From: Raineya sp.
GTDB lineage: Bacteria; Bacteroidota; Bacteroidia; Cytophagales; Thermonemataceae
DNA length: 64,000 nucleotides
Assembly: GCA_025454915.1 (NCBI GenBank)
Contig: JALONN010000014.1
Span: 1 to 64,000 of the forward strand
Direction: 5' to 3'
Of the stretch, positions 18,963 through 27,812 are shown in pieces; the first letter of the stretch is position 1; every line of letters starts with the position of its first letter. The translations under genes were made by a program, and so were the position numbers. The notes below the pieces were generated by a model, which did no database searches, was not told the DNA's origin, and was given only the letters and a program-made list of their open reading frames with translations.

Positions 18963-19409
18963 TTACCAATTCTCTACTTTAATTTTCGCTGATAGATTGA
19001 ATGAAGCCCAAGTTGGTTTAATAAACTCTACTCTAAATTTAGTACTAGGTACTCTTACAAATTTTGCAGTAGGCTGACACTCTGTATTCAACAACTCTAC
19101 TCCATTTCCATCTTTGATAATCAGTTTAGGACATCCGTTGGGGTCATTTGGTGCATAACAAGTACAACCTGCATCAAACTCTGATACATTCAACCATACA
19201 CGGCTTCTTGTTGTATTCACATTAAAAGTACTGTCTTTTGTAGCAGTTACTATATCTCCTAGTTGGATTGTAACCTCTTCTGTTCTTGCAGTTCTTTGAT
19301 TTGAATTTAACTGTCTTGCATCATCTGGAGGAACAGGCTTATATCCACAAGAAGCCAACCCAAAACAAAGTACAGCAACAGACATTGCATTAAAAATGAT
19401 ACGTTTCAT
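18963..19409 (-). CDS. Small lipoprotein of unknown function
   Basis: The ATG at 19409 is chosen. It gives a 148-aa product with a clean lipoprotein signal (MKRIIFNAMSVAVLCFGLASC-GYK), and a promoter lies between it and the possible upstream start at 19475. The mature part is polar, with TEEVTIQLGDIVTATKDSTF, SRVWLNVSEFDAGCTCYAPNDPNGCPKL, and a beta-rich end. Cys residues in GCTCY...GC...TEC could form disulphides. No known family is recognised. Confidence 0.75.
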   Translation of the reverse strand: MKRIIFNAMSVAVLCFGLASCGYKPVPPDDARQLNSNQRTARTEEVTIQLGDIVTATKDSTFNVNTTRSRVWLNVSEFDAGCTCYAPNDPNGCPKLIIKDGNGVELLNTECQPTAKFVRVPSTKFRVEFIKPTWASFNLSAKIKVENW

Positions 19410-19448
19410 AAATAAATAGTTTTGTAATTTTTCACTAAACAACTGATG

Positions 19449-19480
19449 CAAATATATATGCATACTAAAGTCCATAGCAA
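19449..19480 (-). promoter_or_regulatory. Promoter of the small lipoprotein gene
   Basis: On the minus strand TTG (19480-19478), 21 nt, then TATATTTG (19456-19449). The chosen ATG at 19409 is 39 nt downstream, whereas an ATG at 19475 would lie inside the promoter. Confidence 0.55.
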
Positions 19481-19482
19481 GT

Positions 19483-19583
19483 TATAATGAGAGATTGGTT
19501 ACTCTTGATGAGTATTTTGAAAGTATTAATGAGGGAAGGTGTTTTAAATAAAAAGCCAAGACTAATTAAAGTCTTGGCTTTTT
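19483..19583 (-). repeat. Terminator/leader repeat block, copy 1
   Basis: About 100 bp here are roughly 85% identical to 20574-20671. The shared part runs from TATAATGAG through GGTTACTCTTGATGAG, GAGGGAA and GTGTTTTAAA into the hairpin AGCCAAGACT...GTCTTGGCT. The hairpin (19551-19582) is the terminator of the beta-barrel gene, and the rest is the leader of the lipoprotein gene. Confidence 0.75.
19551..19582 (-). terminator. Intrinsic terminator of the beta-barrel gene
   Basis: AAAAGCCAAGACT pairs with AGTCTTGGCTTTT around a 6-nt loop, 20 nt past the stop at 19603. A U tract is present on both strands. Confidence 0.85.
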
Positions 19584-19602
19584 GTATTTCAAATATTGTT
19601 TG

Positions 19603-20499
19603 TTAGCCCCATGATATTCGAAGCCCAAGTCCGTGTTGAATGCCTACATTAGTAATTGTCTGCAGTTCAGGAATTGATGTTATGTTTATACTGGGTCTTA
19701 ACTCATAAAATAAATGCGTACGTTTTAAGAATTCTCTTTTCTTCCCTATTCTAAAGTCAATTCCTATTGGGATATAGGCTGATGCTCCAAAATTATTCTT
19801 ATTTCTGAATTTTTCGGTTTTATAGTCGTTTGAACTTGGGACACTATAAGAAACATTGCCGTTTGTATAACGAGTTGTTTTGTCAAAATTGCTATAATAA
19901 ATATCTGTATTAGCATTAATAGAAAATCCTGCTGTAATACCAATACCCGTAAATATTGACCAGCGGGCTTCGGGATTAGTTCTAAAAATTAATGAACCAT
20001 CAAACCGAAGTTGTTGAGAAGAATAATTCATATTGTAATATTTTGAATTTACTGAGTCAATATAAACTGTCTGTCCAGTTTGAGCAGATATTAAAGTATC
20101 ATAGGATTTGCAGTCTTCCTTGTATAAAGAACCCAGCAAATTTGTACCCGAAAAATAACTAATACCAAGTCTTAATGACGGGCTTTTCTTATAGGTTGTT
20201 TTTTGTTTATCGCTGAATTGAAGCCCGAACATTACAGAAAAAAACCTTCTTGAATTATAACCACCTAATACTGATGGAGAAAAACCTGTCATATTATCTT
20301 TCAATAATACTGATTCAGGGGCAATTAGTTTGAAGTCTGCAAGTGTCCCATAGGTATTACGCCCTGAAAAGACACCTGTCTGAATGTAAATATCATGGAC
20401 TCTGATTTTTTTTATTGTTTTAAGTTGTTCTCTCTGTCCGAAAGCAGAGAAAGAAGTTGTCAGCAAGATAAAGGCTGATACAATATTGGAAATTTTCAT
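19603..20499 (-). CDS. Outer-membrane beta-barrel protein, porin-like, unknown
   Basis: The 298-aa product has a signal peptide (MKISNIVSAFILLTTSFSAFGQ). The mature chain alternates polar and aromatic residues in strand-like blocks (IYIQTGVFSGRNTYG, FFSVMFGLQFSD, WSIFTGIGITAGFSI, ASAYIPIGIDFRIG, GIQHGLGLRISWG), as in PorT/OmpW-like barrels of Bacteroidota. The cargo or function cannot be assigned. It is flanked on both sides by copies of the same terminator/leader repeat. Confidence 0.78.
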   Translation of the reverse strand: MKISNIVSAFILLTTSFSAFGQREQLKTIKKIRVHDIYIQTGVFSGRNTYGTLADFKLIAPESVLLKDNMTGFSPSVLGGYNSRRFFSVMFGLQFSDKQKTTYKKSPSLRLGISYFSGTNLLGSLYKEDCKSYDTLISAQTGQTVYIDSVNSKYYNMNYSSQQLRFDGSLIFRTNPEARWSIFTGIGITAGFSINANTDIYYSNFDKTTRYTNGNVSYSVPSSNDYKTEKFRNKNNFGASAYIPIGIDFRIGKKREFLKRTHLFYELRPSINITSIPELQTITNVGIQHGLGLRISWG

Positions 20500-20573
20500 A
20501 GTTATTGGGTTTTATAGATTTTTAAGTGAATAGCTTGGACAAATATCATGCACATTAGAACAAAGGGGAGGGC

Positions 20574-20671
20574 TATAATGAGTGAATGGTTACTCTTGAT
20601 GAGCATTTAGAAAGTATTGATGAGGGAAGTGTTTTAAACAAAAAAGCCAAGACTAAATTAGTCTTGGCTCT
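20574..20671 (-). repeat. Terminator/leader repeat block, copy 2
   Basis: This copy lies between isocitrate dehydrogenase and the beta-barrel gene and matches 19483-19583. It again joins a terminator hairpin to the leader of the next gene. Confidence 0.75.
20645..20669 (-). terminator. Intrinsic terminator of isocitrate dehydrogenase
   Basis: AGCCAAGAC (20645-20653) pairs with GTCTTGGCT (20661-20669), 36 nt past the icd stop, and is followed by a U run on the minus strand. Confidence 0.8.
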
Positions 20672-20705
20672 TGTATGTATTAATCTTGATTCTATAAAAA
20701 TCAGA

Positions 20706-21971
20706 TTACATATTTTTGATTACTTCTTGTCCGAATTCAGAGCATTTAAGAAGTGTAGCTCCTTCCATTTGTCTATGGAAATCGTAGGTTACTCTTTTTG
20801 CACCAATAGCACCATCCAAACCTTTGTAAACAAGGTCAGCAGCTTCTTTCCAGCCCAAATACTCAAGCATCATAGCACCAGAAAGAATTACAGAACCAGG
20901 GTTTACTTTGTCTTGTCCTGCATATTTTGGAGCAGTACCATGAGTCGCTTCAAAGATTGCGTGTCCTGTTTCGTAGTTGATGTTTGCACCAGGAGCAATA
21001 CCAATACCACCTACAATAGCAGCAAGGGCATCAGAGATGTAGTCACCATTTAAGTTTGGTGTAGCCACTACAGAATACTCAGCAGGGCGTAACAAAATCT
21101 GTTGTAAGAATGCATCAGCAATGCTGTCTTTTACAATTAGCTTACCAGATTTAATTGCCTCATCTTGAGCTTTGTTTGCTTCTGCTTCACCTTTTTCAGC
21201 CTTAATTTTCTCCCAAGTATTCCAAGTAAATACTTTATCTCCAAATTCTCTTTCAGCAAGAGCATATCCCCATTTCTTGAAACCACCAGAAGTGTATTTC
21301 ATGATATTTCCTTTGTGTACGATGGTTACAGAAGGCTTTTTATTTTCTAAAGCATACTTGATAGCTGAACGTACTAAACGCTCTGTACCTTCAACAGAAA
21401 TAGGTTTGATACCAATAGCTACTGTTTTAGGGAAACGGATTTTATTTACTTTCATTTCGTTAATCAAAAAGTCTACAACTTTCTGATTATTAGGTGTACC
21501 TTGTTCCCACTCAATACCCGCATACACATCTTCAGTATTTTCTCTGAAAATCACATTATCAGTTAGATGAGGATTTTTTACAGGTGAAGGAACACCTTCA
21601 AACCAACGTACAGGGCGTACACAAGCATATAGGTCTAATTGCTGACGTAAGGCAACATTTAAAGAACGAATACCCTCACCTACAGGTGTAGTCAAAGGAC
21701 CTTTGATACCTACTAAGTACTCTTTAAAAACCTGTAATGTTTCATCAGGTAGCCAGTTTCCTGTTTGGTTGAATGCTTTTTCTCCAGCTAAAACTTCTTT
21801 CCAAACGATTTTTTTCTTACCTCCATATGCTTTTTCTACAGCAGCATCTAAAACAGGCTGTGAAGCCTTCCAAATATCTACTCCTGTACCATCTCCTTCG
21901 ATGAAAGGAATTGTAGGCATATCAGGCACTTGCAATACGCCATTTTGAATAGTAATTTTTTGTTCAGACAT
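20706..21971 (-). CDS. icd: NADP-dependent isocitrate dehydrogenase
   Basis: The 421-aa enzyme of the TCA cycle oxidises isocitrate to 2-oxoglutarate. It is very close to the E. coli-type homodimer: IPFIEGDGTGVDIW, KGPLTTPVGEGIRSLNVALRQ (substrate Ser and Arg), VIFRENTEDVYAGIEW, and the metal site NLNGDYISDALAAIVGG. NADP-selecting Lys-Tyr in HGTAPKYAGQDKVNPGS and Tyr/Arg in TYDFHRQM are kept. The Ser that AceK phosphorylates in E. coli is present, but no aceK is seen in the window. It is a single gene with its own terminator. Confidence 0.97.
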   Translation of the reverse strand: MSEQKITIQNGVLQVPDMPTIPFIEGDGTGVDIWKASQPVLDAAVEKAYGGKKKIVWKEVLAGEKAFNQTGNWLPDETLQVFKEYLVGIKGPLTTPVGEGIRSLNVALRQQLDLYACVRPVRWFEGVPSPVKNPHLTDNVIFRENTEDVYAGIEWEQGTPNNQKVVDFLINEMKVNKIRFPKTVAIGIKPISVEGTERLVRSAIKYALENKKPSVTIVHKGNIMKYTSGGFKKWGYALAEREFGDKVFTWNTWEKIKAEKGEAEANKAQDEAIKSGKLIVKDSIADAFLQQILLRPAEYSVVATPNLNGDYISDALAAIVGGIGIAPGANINYETGHAIFEATHGTAPKYAGQDKVNPGSVILSGAMMLEYLGWKEAADLVYKGLDGAIGAKRVTYDFHRQMEGATLLKCSEFGQEVIKNM

Positions 21972-22067
21972 TGTTATTTCTACGATTAAGTTGTTTGATA
22001 TAATTTTTGGTTTATTAAATAATTAAATGGTAAATGCTAAGTTGTCAATTTTAACTATTATTCATTG

Positions 22068-23063
22068 TTATTTTGGCAAGTACCTGTCTCCAAAGCCTTT
22101 TCCTATTTTTTCTAGATTTCGGATGGCTGACGAACTAATATGTTCAAATTCTCTATCACAATGAAAAAATACAACCTTCAAATCTTGTTTGAGGTCTTTC
22201 ATAAAACTTATCTGATTCATTTCATAAGCCAAATCATCTCCGTTTCTAAGCCCTCTGACAAGTGTAATATCAGCGTCTTTTTCTTTAGAAGCCATGTAGT
22301 CTGTCAGAAAACCCGCAAAACCTTCTGTTTGTCTGTAATACAAAACAGGGTTAATATCATCATTGATAACAGTTTCTGTTTTTTCAGGATTAATACCTCT
22401 TGCTATAATTACTTTATCAAAAACCTGTTCTGCTTTCTCCAAAATATCGTAATGCCCGTTATGAAACGGATTGAACGAGCCAGGATAAACACCTATATTG
22501 GGTCTGTGAACAGACAGATATTCAATAAGATACTGTAAGTTTTGAGCATTATGAGGGTTTTGTTTTTTAAGTTTTTCCAAGACATTAATTCTTCCTACCT
22601 TATAGAGGCTGTAGTCAAATACCTGAAACTCTTTAAAAATCTTTTTTTCCCAAGCAAGTAGTTCTGTGAAATTGCTATCTGTTACAATAGCAAGATCTAT
22701 TTTACAAAAATACTCAGAAAGCTCAGAACTGGGCGTATGCGATTTGGTATCTAAAATCATTTCAGATACTTGTTTTTTGATGGCTTCATTTGCTCCACAA
22801 AGCTCTTCAAACAGCTGTGCTGATTTTTCTTCATTATCTTGTCCTTTGGGTTTATAGACAATATCATGAAAAAAAGCCACCAGATATAAAATTTCTTTTT
22901 CTGCTTCGCTCCAAGGGCTTAATTGTATTTTATTGAGAAGAAAAGCTAAATGTTCTTCATTATGATAAAAACGATGTTTTTCTTTCCAAGCCTGCTCAAT
23001 GGTATGCCAAGCACTTATTTTATATTTTTCAAAAAGATTCTGATAAGCTTCGTATGGTATCAT
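22068..23063 (-). CDS. coaD: Fusion of an HD-domain hydrolase with phosphopantetheine adenylyltransferase
   Basis: The 331-aa protein has two parts. Residues 1 to about 185 form an HD-type phosphohydrolase-like domain (RFYHNEEHLAFLL, FFHDIVYKPKGQDNEEKSA). Residues about 188-331 form CoaD: VYPGSFNPFHNGHYDILEKA (nucleotide-binding HNGH), LVRGLRNGDDLAYEMNQ, and EHISSSAIRNLEKIGKGFGDRYLP. CoaD makes dephospho-CoA from 4'-phosphopantetheine and normally stands alone at about 160 aa. HD domains of this kind resemble predicted metal-dependent phosphohydrolases of unknown substrate. It overlaps the upstream membrane-protein gene by 1 nt (TGATG), which suggests coupling. Confidence 0.88.
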   Translation of the reverse strand: MIPYEAYQNLFEKYKISAWHTIEQAWKEKHRFYHNEEHLAFLLNKIQLSPWSEAEKEILYLVAFFHDIVYKPKGQDNEEKSAQLFEELCGANEAIKKQVSEMILDTKSHTPSSELSEYFCKIDLAIVTDSNFTELLAWEKKIFKEFQVFDYSLYKVGRINVLEKLKKQNPHNAQNLQYLIEYLSVHRPNIGVYPGSFNPFHNGHYDILEKAEQVFDKVIIARGINPEKTETVINDDINPVLYYRQTEGFAGFLTDYMASKEKDADITLVRGLRNGDDLAYEMNQISFMKDLKQDLKVVFFHCDREFEHISSSAIRNLEKIGKGFGDRYLPK

Positions 23064-23497
23064 CAGATTCTGGTTTTAGTAAATAGACCATTTACAAGTA
23101 AAATCAAGCCTGCAACAACCATTGTTCCAAATAGTAATAACCAAAATGGGTGTTGAAACTCAAAGAATGAAGTTGTTACATAAAAATTTTCGTCTCCCGA
23201 TTTCACTCTGATTTGTTTGAGAATATTACCAATGTTACGAAGACCGAGCCACAGCCCCATAAAGAAAAGAAATAAACCTATGACAATGACTCCTCTTTTT
23301 TTATCTCTTGCCTCTCTGGTGTGTTTGAGCACATTCATGTAAATCTTTTCTATTTGCTCATCAGGCATTACTGTGGGCATTAATCCCTTTATTTCTGTCA
23401 GATTCTTTCCTTCTTTGATATACACATAAATTTGGTCATACTCATTAATAATGGCAGGAGGTGTATAATCTTCGGCTTTTCTTTTAGGAATAATCAT
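23063..23497 (-). CDS. Small membrane protein with two transmembrane segments
   Basis: The 144-aa protein has a soluble N-terminal half (PPAIINEYDQIYVYIKEGKNLTEIKG). Two membrane segments follow, GVIVIGLFLFFMGLWLGLRNIG (about 75-95) and WLLLFGTMVVAGLILLVNGLF (about 118-138). No family with known function is recognised. It is the first gene of a two-gene unit with the HD-CoaD fusion, with stop and start overlapping by 1 nt. Confidence 0.82.
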   Translation of the reverse strand: MIIPKRKAEDYTPPAIINEYDQIYVYIKEGKNLTEIKGLMPTVMPDEQIEKIYMNVLKHTREARDKKRGVIVIGLFLFFMGLWLGLRNIGNILKQIRVKSGDENFYVTTSFFEFQHPFWLLLFGTMVVAGLILLVNGLFTKTRI

Positions 23498-23520
23498 AAA
23501 TAAAATTCATCAAACGGGTT

Positions 23521-23550
23521 CAAAAATACAAAACTTACTGAATTTAACAA
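23521..23550 (-). promoter_or_regulatory. Promoter of the membrane protein/HD-CoaD operon
   Basis: The minus strand has TTG at 23550-23548, a 19-nt spacer and TATTTTTG at 23528-23521, with the ATG 23 nt downstream. Confidence 0.55.
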
Positions 23551-23651
23551 AATTAAAATAGTAGTCTTCTTCATTATTCTAAAATACGTCATTCAACGTA
23601 TTTGTTTGATTTTTATTTTGATTTATTATCGCATTATACATTATTAGTCTT

Positions 23652-25142
23652 ATGAAACGATTTTTTTTATTTTTATTGATTTGGAGCTCTGGAACTCTTT
23701 ATGCTCAAAGAGAAGCATCCAATTGGTATTTTGGCAATAAAGCAGGGATTCGTTTTATAAACGGAAAACCTGAGGCGTTGACTGATGGCATTCTAAACAC
23801 AACAGAGGGTTGTGCAACAATCAGTGACAAAAATGGTAATTTGTTATTTTACACAGATGGTAAAACTGTTTGGAATAAAAATCATCAAATTATGGCATCG
23901 GGTTTAGAAGGACATGATTCTGCCACACAATCTGGTGTAATTGTACCTAAACCAAACAGTAATAATATCTTTTATATTTTTACTGTACATATTGTTGAAC
24001 CACCCAAAGGATTACAATATACAATTGTTGATATGAATGTCAATAATGGTTTGGGAGAAGTTAAAGAAAAAAATATTCCTGTTTTAAGTCCTACTGACGA
24101 GAAAGTAACAGCCGTTCGTCATAAAAACAACAAAGATGTTTGGATTATTACCCACAAATGGAATTCTGATGAGTATTACAGCTATTTACTAACCAAAGAA
24201 GGTTTAAGCAAAACACCTGTTATCAGCAAAATAGGCTTGATGCACACATCAAACGCAGATTATTCAATTGGTTATCTCAAAGCCTCTCCTAAAGGTAATA
24301 AATTGGCGGCTGCCATCAAATCTTTAGCAAAATATGAGCTTTTTGACTTTGATAACACTACTGGCAAACTATCTAATTTTATAGAATTAGAGGCTTCAGA
24401 CTCCAAAGCTCTCACTTATGGGATAGAATTTTCTTCTGATGGCTCAAAACTGTATTGTTCCGCAGGAAGTATTAATGAAATCTATCAGTTTGATTTAAAA
24501 GAACAAACACCCGAATTAATCCGAAAATCTCGTTTCTTGGTTGGTAAAACAACAGGTTGGACAGGAGCTTTACAGTTGGGTAGTGATGGAATTATTTATG
24601 TTTCGCCTTATGCCGTAGAACATCTGGGTGTTATTAGAAATCCTAATAAAAAAGGCTCAGCATGTAATTTTGAAGAAAAAGCAATTTATCTGAAAGGAGC
24701 TAAAACACAACTAGGATTGCCAACTTTTATGCAAACTTATTTTGAAGAAACTGAGAACCTGCTCAAAATTACAACAAAAGATAACAAGCCTGTTATATTA
24801 GGAGAAGCCTTTACCAAAGATATTTTATTTGACTTTGATAAATTCGCTATCAAACCCGAATACTTCAAGGAACTAGATGATTTGGCAGAATATATGAAAG
24901 CTGTAGATAATGTAAATATTGATATTGTAGGGCATACTGATAATGAAGGTACAGACCAGAAAAACATGTTACTTTCACAAAACAGAGCCAAAGCCCTCAG
25001 AGATTATCTTGTAAAAAAAGGTATTGCTCCACAAAGAATTAGCCATAAAGGACTTGGAGAAACTACTCCTGTAGCTCCCAACACCACTCCAGAAGGCAGA
25101 GCGTTGAACAGACGGATTGAATTTACTTTGAAAAAGATATAA
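23652..25142 (+). CDS. OmpA-family protein with N-terminal beta-propeller-like region
   Basis: The 496-aa product has a signal peptide (MKRFFLFLLIWSSGTLYAQ). Residues 20-370 look like a WD40/PD40-type propeller (REASNWYFGNKAGIRF, ISDKNGNLLFYTDGKTVWN, IEFSSDGSKLYCS). Residues about 385-496 form an OmpA peptidoglycan-binding domain (DFDKFAIKPEY, NVNIDIVGHTDNEGTDQKNMLLSQNRA, ISHKGLGE, LNRRIEFTL). It is expected to anchor the outer membrane or a surface complex to peptidoglycan. Such architectures are common next to T9SS and gliding genes, but none are adjacent here. Confidence 0.9.
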   Translation: MKRFFLFLLIWSSGTLYAQREASNWYFGNKAGIRFINGKPEALTDGILNTTEGCATISDKNGNLLFYTDGKTVWNKNHQIMASGLEGHDSATQSGVIVPKPNSNNIFYIFTVHIVEPPKGLQYTIVDMNVNNGLGEVKEKNIPVLSPTDEKVTAVRHKNNKDVWIITHKWNSDEYYSYLLTKEGLSKTPVISKIGLMHTSNADYSIGYLKASPKGNKLAAAIKSLAKYELFDFDNTTGKLSNFIELEASDSKALTYGIEFSSDGSKLYCSAGSINEIYQFDLKEQTPELIRKSRFLVGKTTGWTGALQLGSDGIIYVSPYAVEHLGVIRNPNKKGSACNFEEKAIYLKGAKTQLGLPTFMQTYFEETENLLKITTKDNKPVILGEAFTKDILFDFDKFAIKPEYFKELDDLAEYMKAVDNVNIDIVGHTDNEGTDQKNMLLSQNRAKALRDYLVKKGIAPQRISHKGLGETTPVAPNTTPEGRALNRRIEFTLKKI

Positions 25143-25163
25143 TATTTAATTTAGTGTTTCAGT

Positions 25164-25194
25164 AATAGGTCTTAGTATATTACTAAGACCTATT
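25164..25194. terminator. Bidirectional terminator between convergent genes
   Basis: AATAGGTCTTAGTA and TACTAAGACCTATT form a perfect 14-bp stem with a 3-nt loop, followed by TTTT. It separates the OmpA gene (plus) from the repeat-ATPase gene (minus). Confidence 0.85.
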
Positions 25195-25202
25195 TTTTGA
25201 AG

Positions 25203-27794
25203 TTATACCCCATATTTTACTCTTGCATTTTTTAATTGCTCCAATAACAATTTTACAGGTTCTTCCAATTCTGGAGGCATGGTAGCAAATTCCTTTTCGT
25301 TTGTATCTTGTATTTCTTGCAATAGAGCATAATATATAACTTTATATACATCTTTCAGTATTGGATACTCATTAAAAAGTGTATAAAGGGTATTTTTCTG
25401 GAGAAATAATAAGAAATAATTTAACGTTGTTTCTAATTCTTCATTATGTATGTGCAGTTTTTCTTCATTATTAACTATTTCAAGCGTTAGAGTATCTATT
25501 CCTTCTTGTACTTGTTCATTCCATAAATAAAGTACTGACTGAATGTATCTAGTTGAAAGAGAATTAATCAATTTCATAGCTTCTTTTTTATTCTCATTAT
25601 TATAAAGATATAATGCTACAAGATTATATACACCATCTGTATTATTATTTTCAATTGCCTTCAAATAATACTTTTCCGCTTTTGAGTAATCTTTAAAATT
25701 TTCTTCATACAAAATAGCAAGATTGTACATTGCTTTTATATCATTATTTTCAATTGCCTTCAAATAATACTTTTCTGCTTTTGAATAATCTTTAAAATTT
25801 GTTTGATATAAAAGAGCAAGGTTATACATTGCATCTACATCATTATTTTCAATTGCCTTCAAATAGTATTTTTCCGCTTTTAAATAATCTTTAAACTCTC
25901 TTTCATATAAAACAGCAAGATTATATACACAATCTGTATCATTATTTTCAATTGCCTTCAAATAGTATTTTTCCGCTTCTGAATAATTTTTGAACTCCTT
26001 TATATATAAATTTGCGAGATTGTTCATTGCTTTTACCTCATTATATTCTATTGCTTTTAAGTAGTATTTTTTTGCTTTTGAATAATCTTTAAACTCTTTT
26101 TCATATAAGACTGCAAGATTATTCATAGATTTTGTTTCATTATATTCTATTGCTTTTAAGTAGTATTTTTCTGCTTTTAAATAGTCTTTAAACTTTCTCA
26201 TATATAAATTTGCAAGGGTATATATAAATACTGCATCTTCATTATATTCTATTGCACATAAGTAATATTTTTCCGCTTCTAAGTTATCTTCTAAATGCTC
26301 ACATAACAGTCCAATAATCCAATAGGTTGTTCCATTTTTGTTTTTAATCTTTTGAAAAAGTTGTAATGCTTCTTTATAATTGTCTGTATTATATTTTTTT
26401 ACAGCTTCTTTAAAATAGATGCTATCTTCTGTTTCTAGTTTAAGTATTTCATCTTTTTTCAAAGCTATAAAACCACTTTCTGGGTGTTTACATTCTTTAT
26501 CCTCTTGTTGTATAATATTAATCAAGTCTAATTTATAGGCATCAGGCAGTTTTTCTGATTGGCTTAGGGCTTGCACAAAAAAGTATTTATTTTCAGTTGT
26601 TTTTAGTTTTGCTAAACAGCTCTTGGCATATTGGGTAATGGTTTCTTCATCTAATAACACATCCAAAGTTTTGGTAAGCCATCGTACTCGGCTTCCATCA
26701 TAAGGTGTTCCTTCGCTCATCAAAAACCAAATATTAAAAAAACGCTCATCAATATAGTACAGATGGTTCTTATTTTTAGTGTTTTCCTTTACGATATATC
26801 CATTTTGCTCTAAAACTTTTAACTGTGCTGATACTGTTTTACTTTCTGTTCTCATGCGTTTGGCTATTTCGTTGGTACCAGTTTTATCCCAAATCATGGC
26901 GAGTGTGTGCATAATTTCTTGTTGCTGTGGCGATAAATGCCTCATTCTGTCTTGGTACAAAGGAGTTGTAAGCTCTACCATTTTTTTGAGGTGTTCCATA
27001 GTAGTCTCCAAATTATCATCAAACAACACACTAGTTAGTAGAATTATGGTTCTGGGTACACCTCCTGCAAGCAAGCAAAGTGTATTAACTGTATTCAAAG
27101 ATTTATGAGAACTAATAGGATTCCCTAATCTCTCCTCTTCTTCTAAAATTTCATCAATAAATTTTAAAGACTCTTTTTGTGTCAAATTTTTAAGTTTTAT
27201 GATTTTAAAGAAATCATAAAAGGGTTTACCATAATCAAAAAAGGCTTCTAAATAAAAAAGAGTGTTGGCTATAATCTGAACAGGGTATTGTATTAAAATC
27301 TCTCTTAATTGGTGTTGTTCTTTGTTTGTAAAATTTTGAATGATGACATCAAAGTTATCAATGAACAATACTAATTTTTTGTTTTCTTTTTCCAGAATGT
27401 CTTGGATCAATAGAAACAAATCGTCTTCATAGTTCTTTGTAACTGATAATTTTTCTTTTTCTTCTTTTAGATTTGGAAATGAGATAGATAAATTTTCTAT
27501 CACTTGTTCCCACATTTTAAAAAGCTTGCTTGTTCTATAACCTTCTGTTCTTAGCCTTACAGCAATGGCTTTTTCTTGTAGTTTTTGGCGTGTTTCTATA
27601 TCCAATCTGCGTAGCAAGGTAGATTTTCCCATACCTCGTTTTCCAACAATCAAGATATTTTGAAACGATTTTTTACCTTCTTCTTTTATCACATTCATGA
27701 TTTGCTCCAATTCCTGCTTACGTATCGTAAAATGGCGTACAAGCTCCTCATCAGTGGCGTTATCTGTATGGTAAATAGTTTCTAATCTTTTCAT
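25203..27794 (-). CDS. P-loop ATPase with winged helix and seven TPR/Sel1-like repeats
   Basis: In the 863-aa protein, residues 1-300 form an AAA/STAND-like NTPase with Walker A GKRGMGKST (51-59), Walker B KLVLFIDNFD (about 139-148), and an arginine-rich sensor region. A winged helix follows (MRTESKTVSAQLKVLEQNGYIVKEN). Residues about 507-740 carry seven repeats of 33 aa with the core AEKYYLKAIE...YNLAVLY, nearly identical at DNA level. A helical tail ends the protein. It is the second gene of an operon with another ATPase, 18 nt apart. The architecture suits a sensing NTPase such as an antiphage or regulatory STAND protein, but no effector domain is visible. Confidence 0.85.
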   Translation of the reverse strand: MKRLETIYHTDNATDEELVRHFTIRKQELEQIMNVIKEEGKKSFQNILIVGKRGMGKSTLLRRLDIETRQKLQEKAIAVRLRTEGYRTSKLFKMWEQVIENLSISFPNLKEEKEKLSVTKNYEDDLFLLIQDILEKENKKLVLFIDNFDVIIQNFTNKEQHQLREILIQYPVQIIANTLFYLEAFFDYGKPFYDFFKIIKLKNLTQKESLKFIDEILEEEERLGNPISSHKSLNTVNTLCLLAGGVPRTIILLTSVLFDDNLETTMEHLKKMVELTTPLYQDRMRHLSPQQQEIMHTLAMIWDKTGTNEIAKRMRTESKTVSAQLKVLEQNGYIVKENTKNKNHLYYIDERFFNIWFLMSEGTPYDGSRVRWLTKTLDVLLDEETITQYAKSCLAKLKTTENKYFFVQALSQSEKLPDAYKLDLINIIQQEDKECKHPESGFIALKKDEILKLETEDSIYFKEAVKKYNTDNYKEALQLFQKIKNKNGTTYWIIGLLCEHLEDNLEAEKYYLCAIEYNEDAVFIYTLANLYMRKFKDYLKAEKYYLKAIEYNETKSMNNLAVLYEKEFKDYSKAKKYYLKAIEYNEVKAMNNLANLYIKEFKNYSEAEKYYLKAIENNDTDCVYNLAVLYEREFKDYLKAEKYYLKAIENNDVDAMYNLALLYQTNFKDYSKAEKYYLKAIENNDIKAMYNLAILYEENFKDYSKAEKYYLKAIENNNTDGVYNLVALYLYNNENKKEAMKLINSLSTRYIQSVLYLWNEQVQEGIDTLTLEIVNNEEKLHIHNEELETTLNYFLLFLQKNTLYTLFNEYPILKDVYKVIYYALLQEIQDTNEKEFATMPPELEEPVKLLLEQLKNARVKYGV
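25583..26276 (-). repeat. Seven-unit 99-bp coding tandem repeat
   Basis: Seven consecutive units of 99 bp encode 33-aa TPR/Sel1-like helical pairs. Units differ mainly at the variable inner positions (NNDTDCV, NNDVDAM, NNDIKAM and so on), while the flanking DNA is almost unchanged, which points to recent unit expansion. Confidence 0.9.
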
Positions 27795-27812
27795 TTGTGT
27801 ATAGTATAGTTA

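Noticed and set aside
25583..26276. CRISPR array
   Set aside because: The 99-bp units are in-frame protein-coding repeats without spacer-like unique segments.
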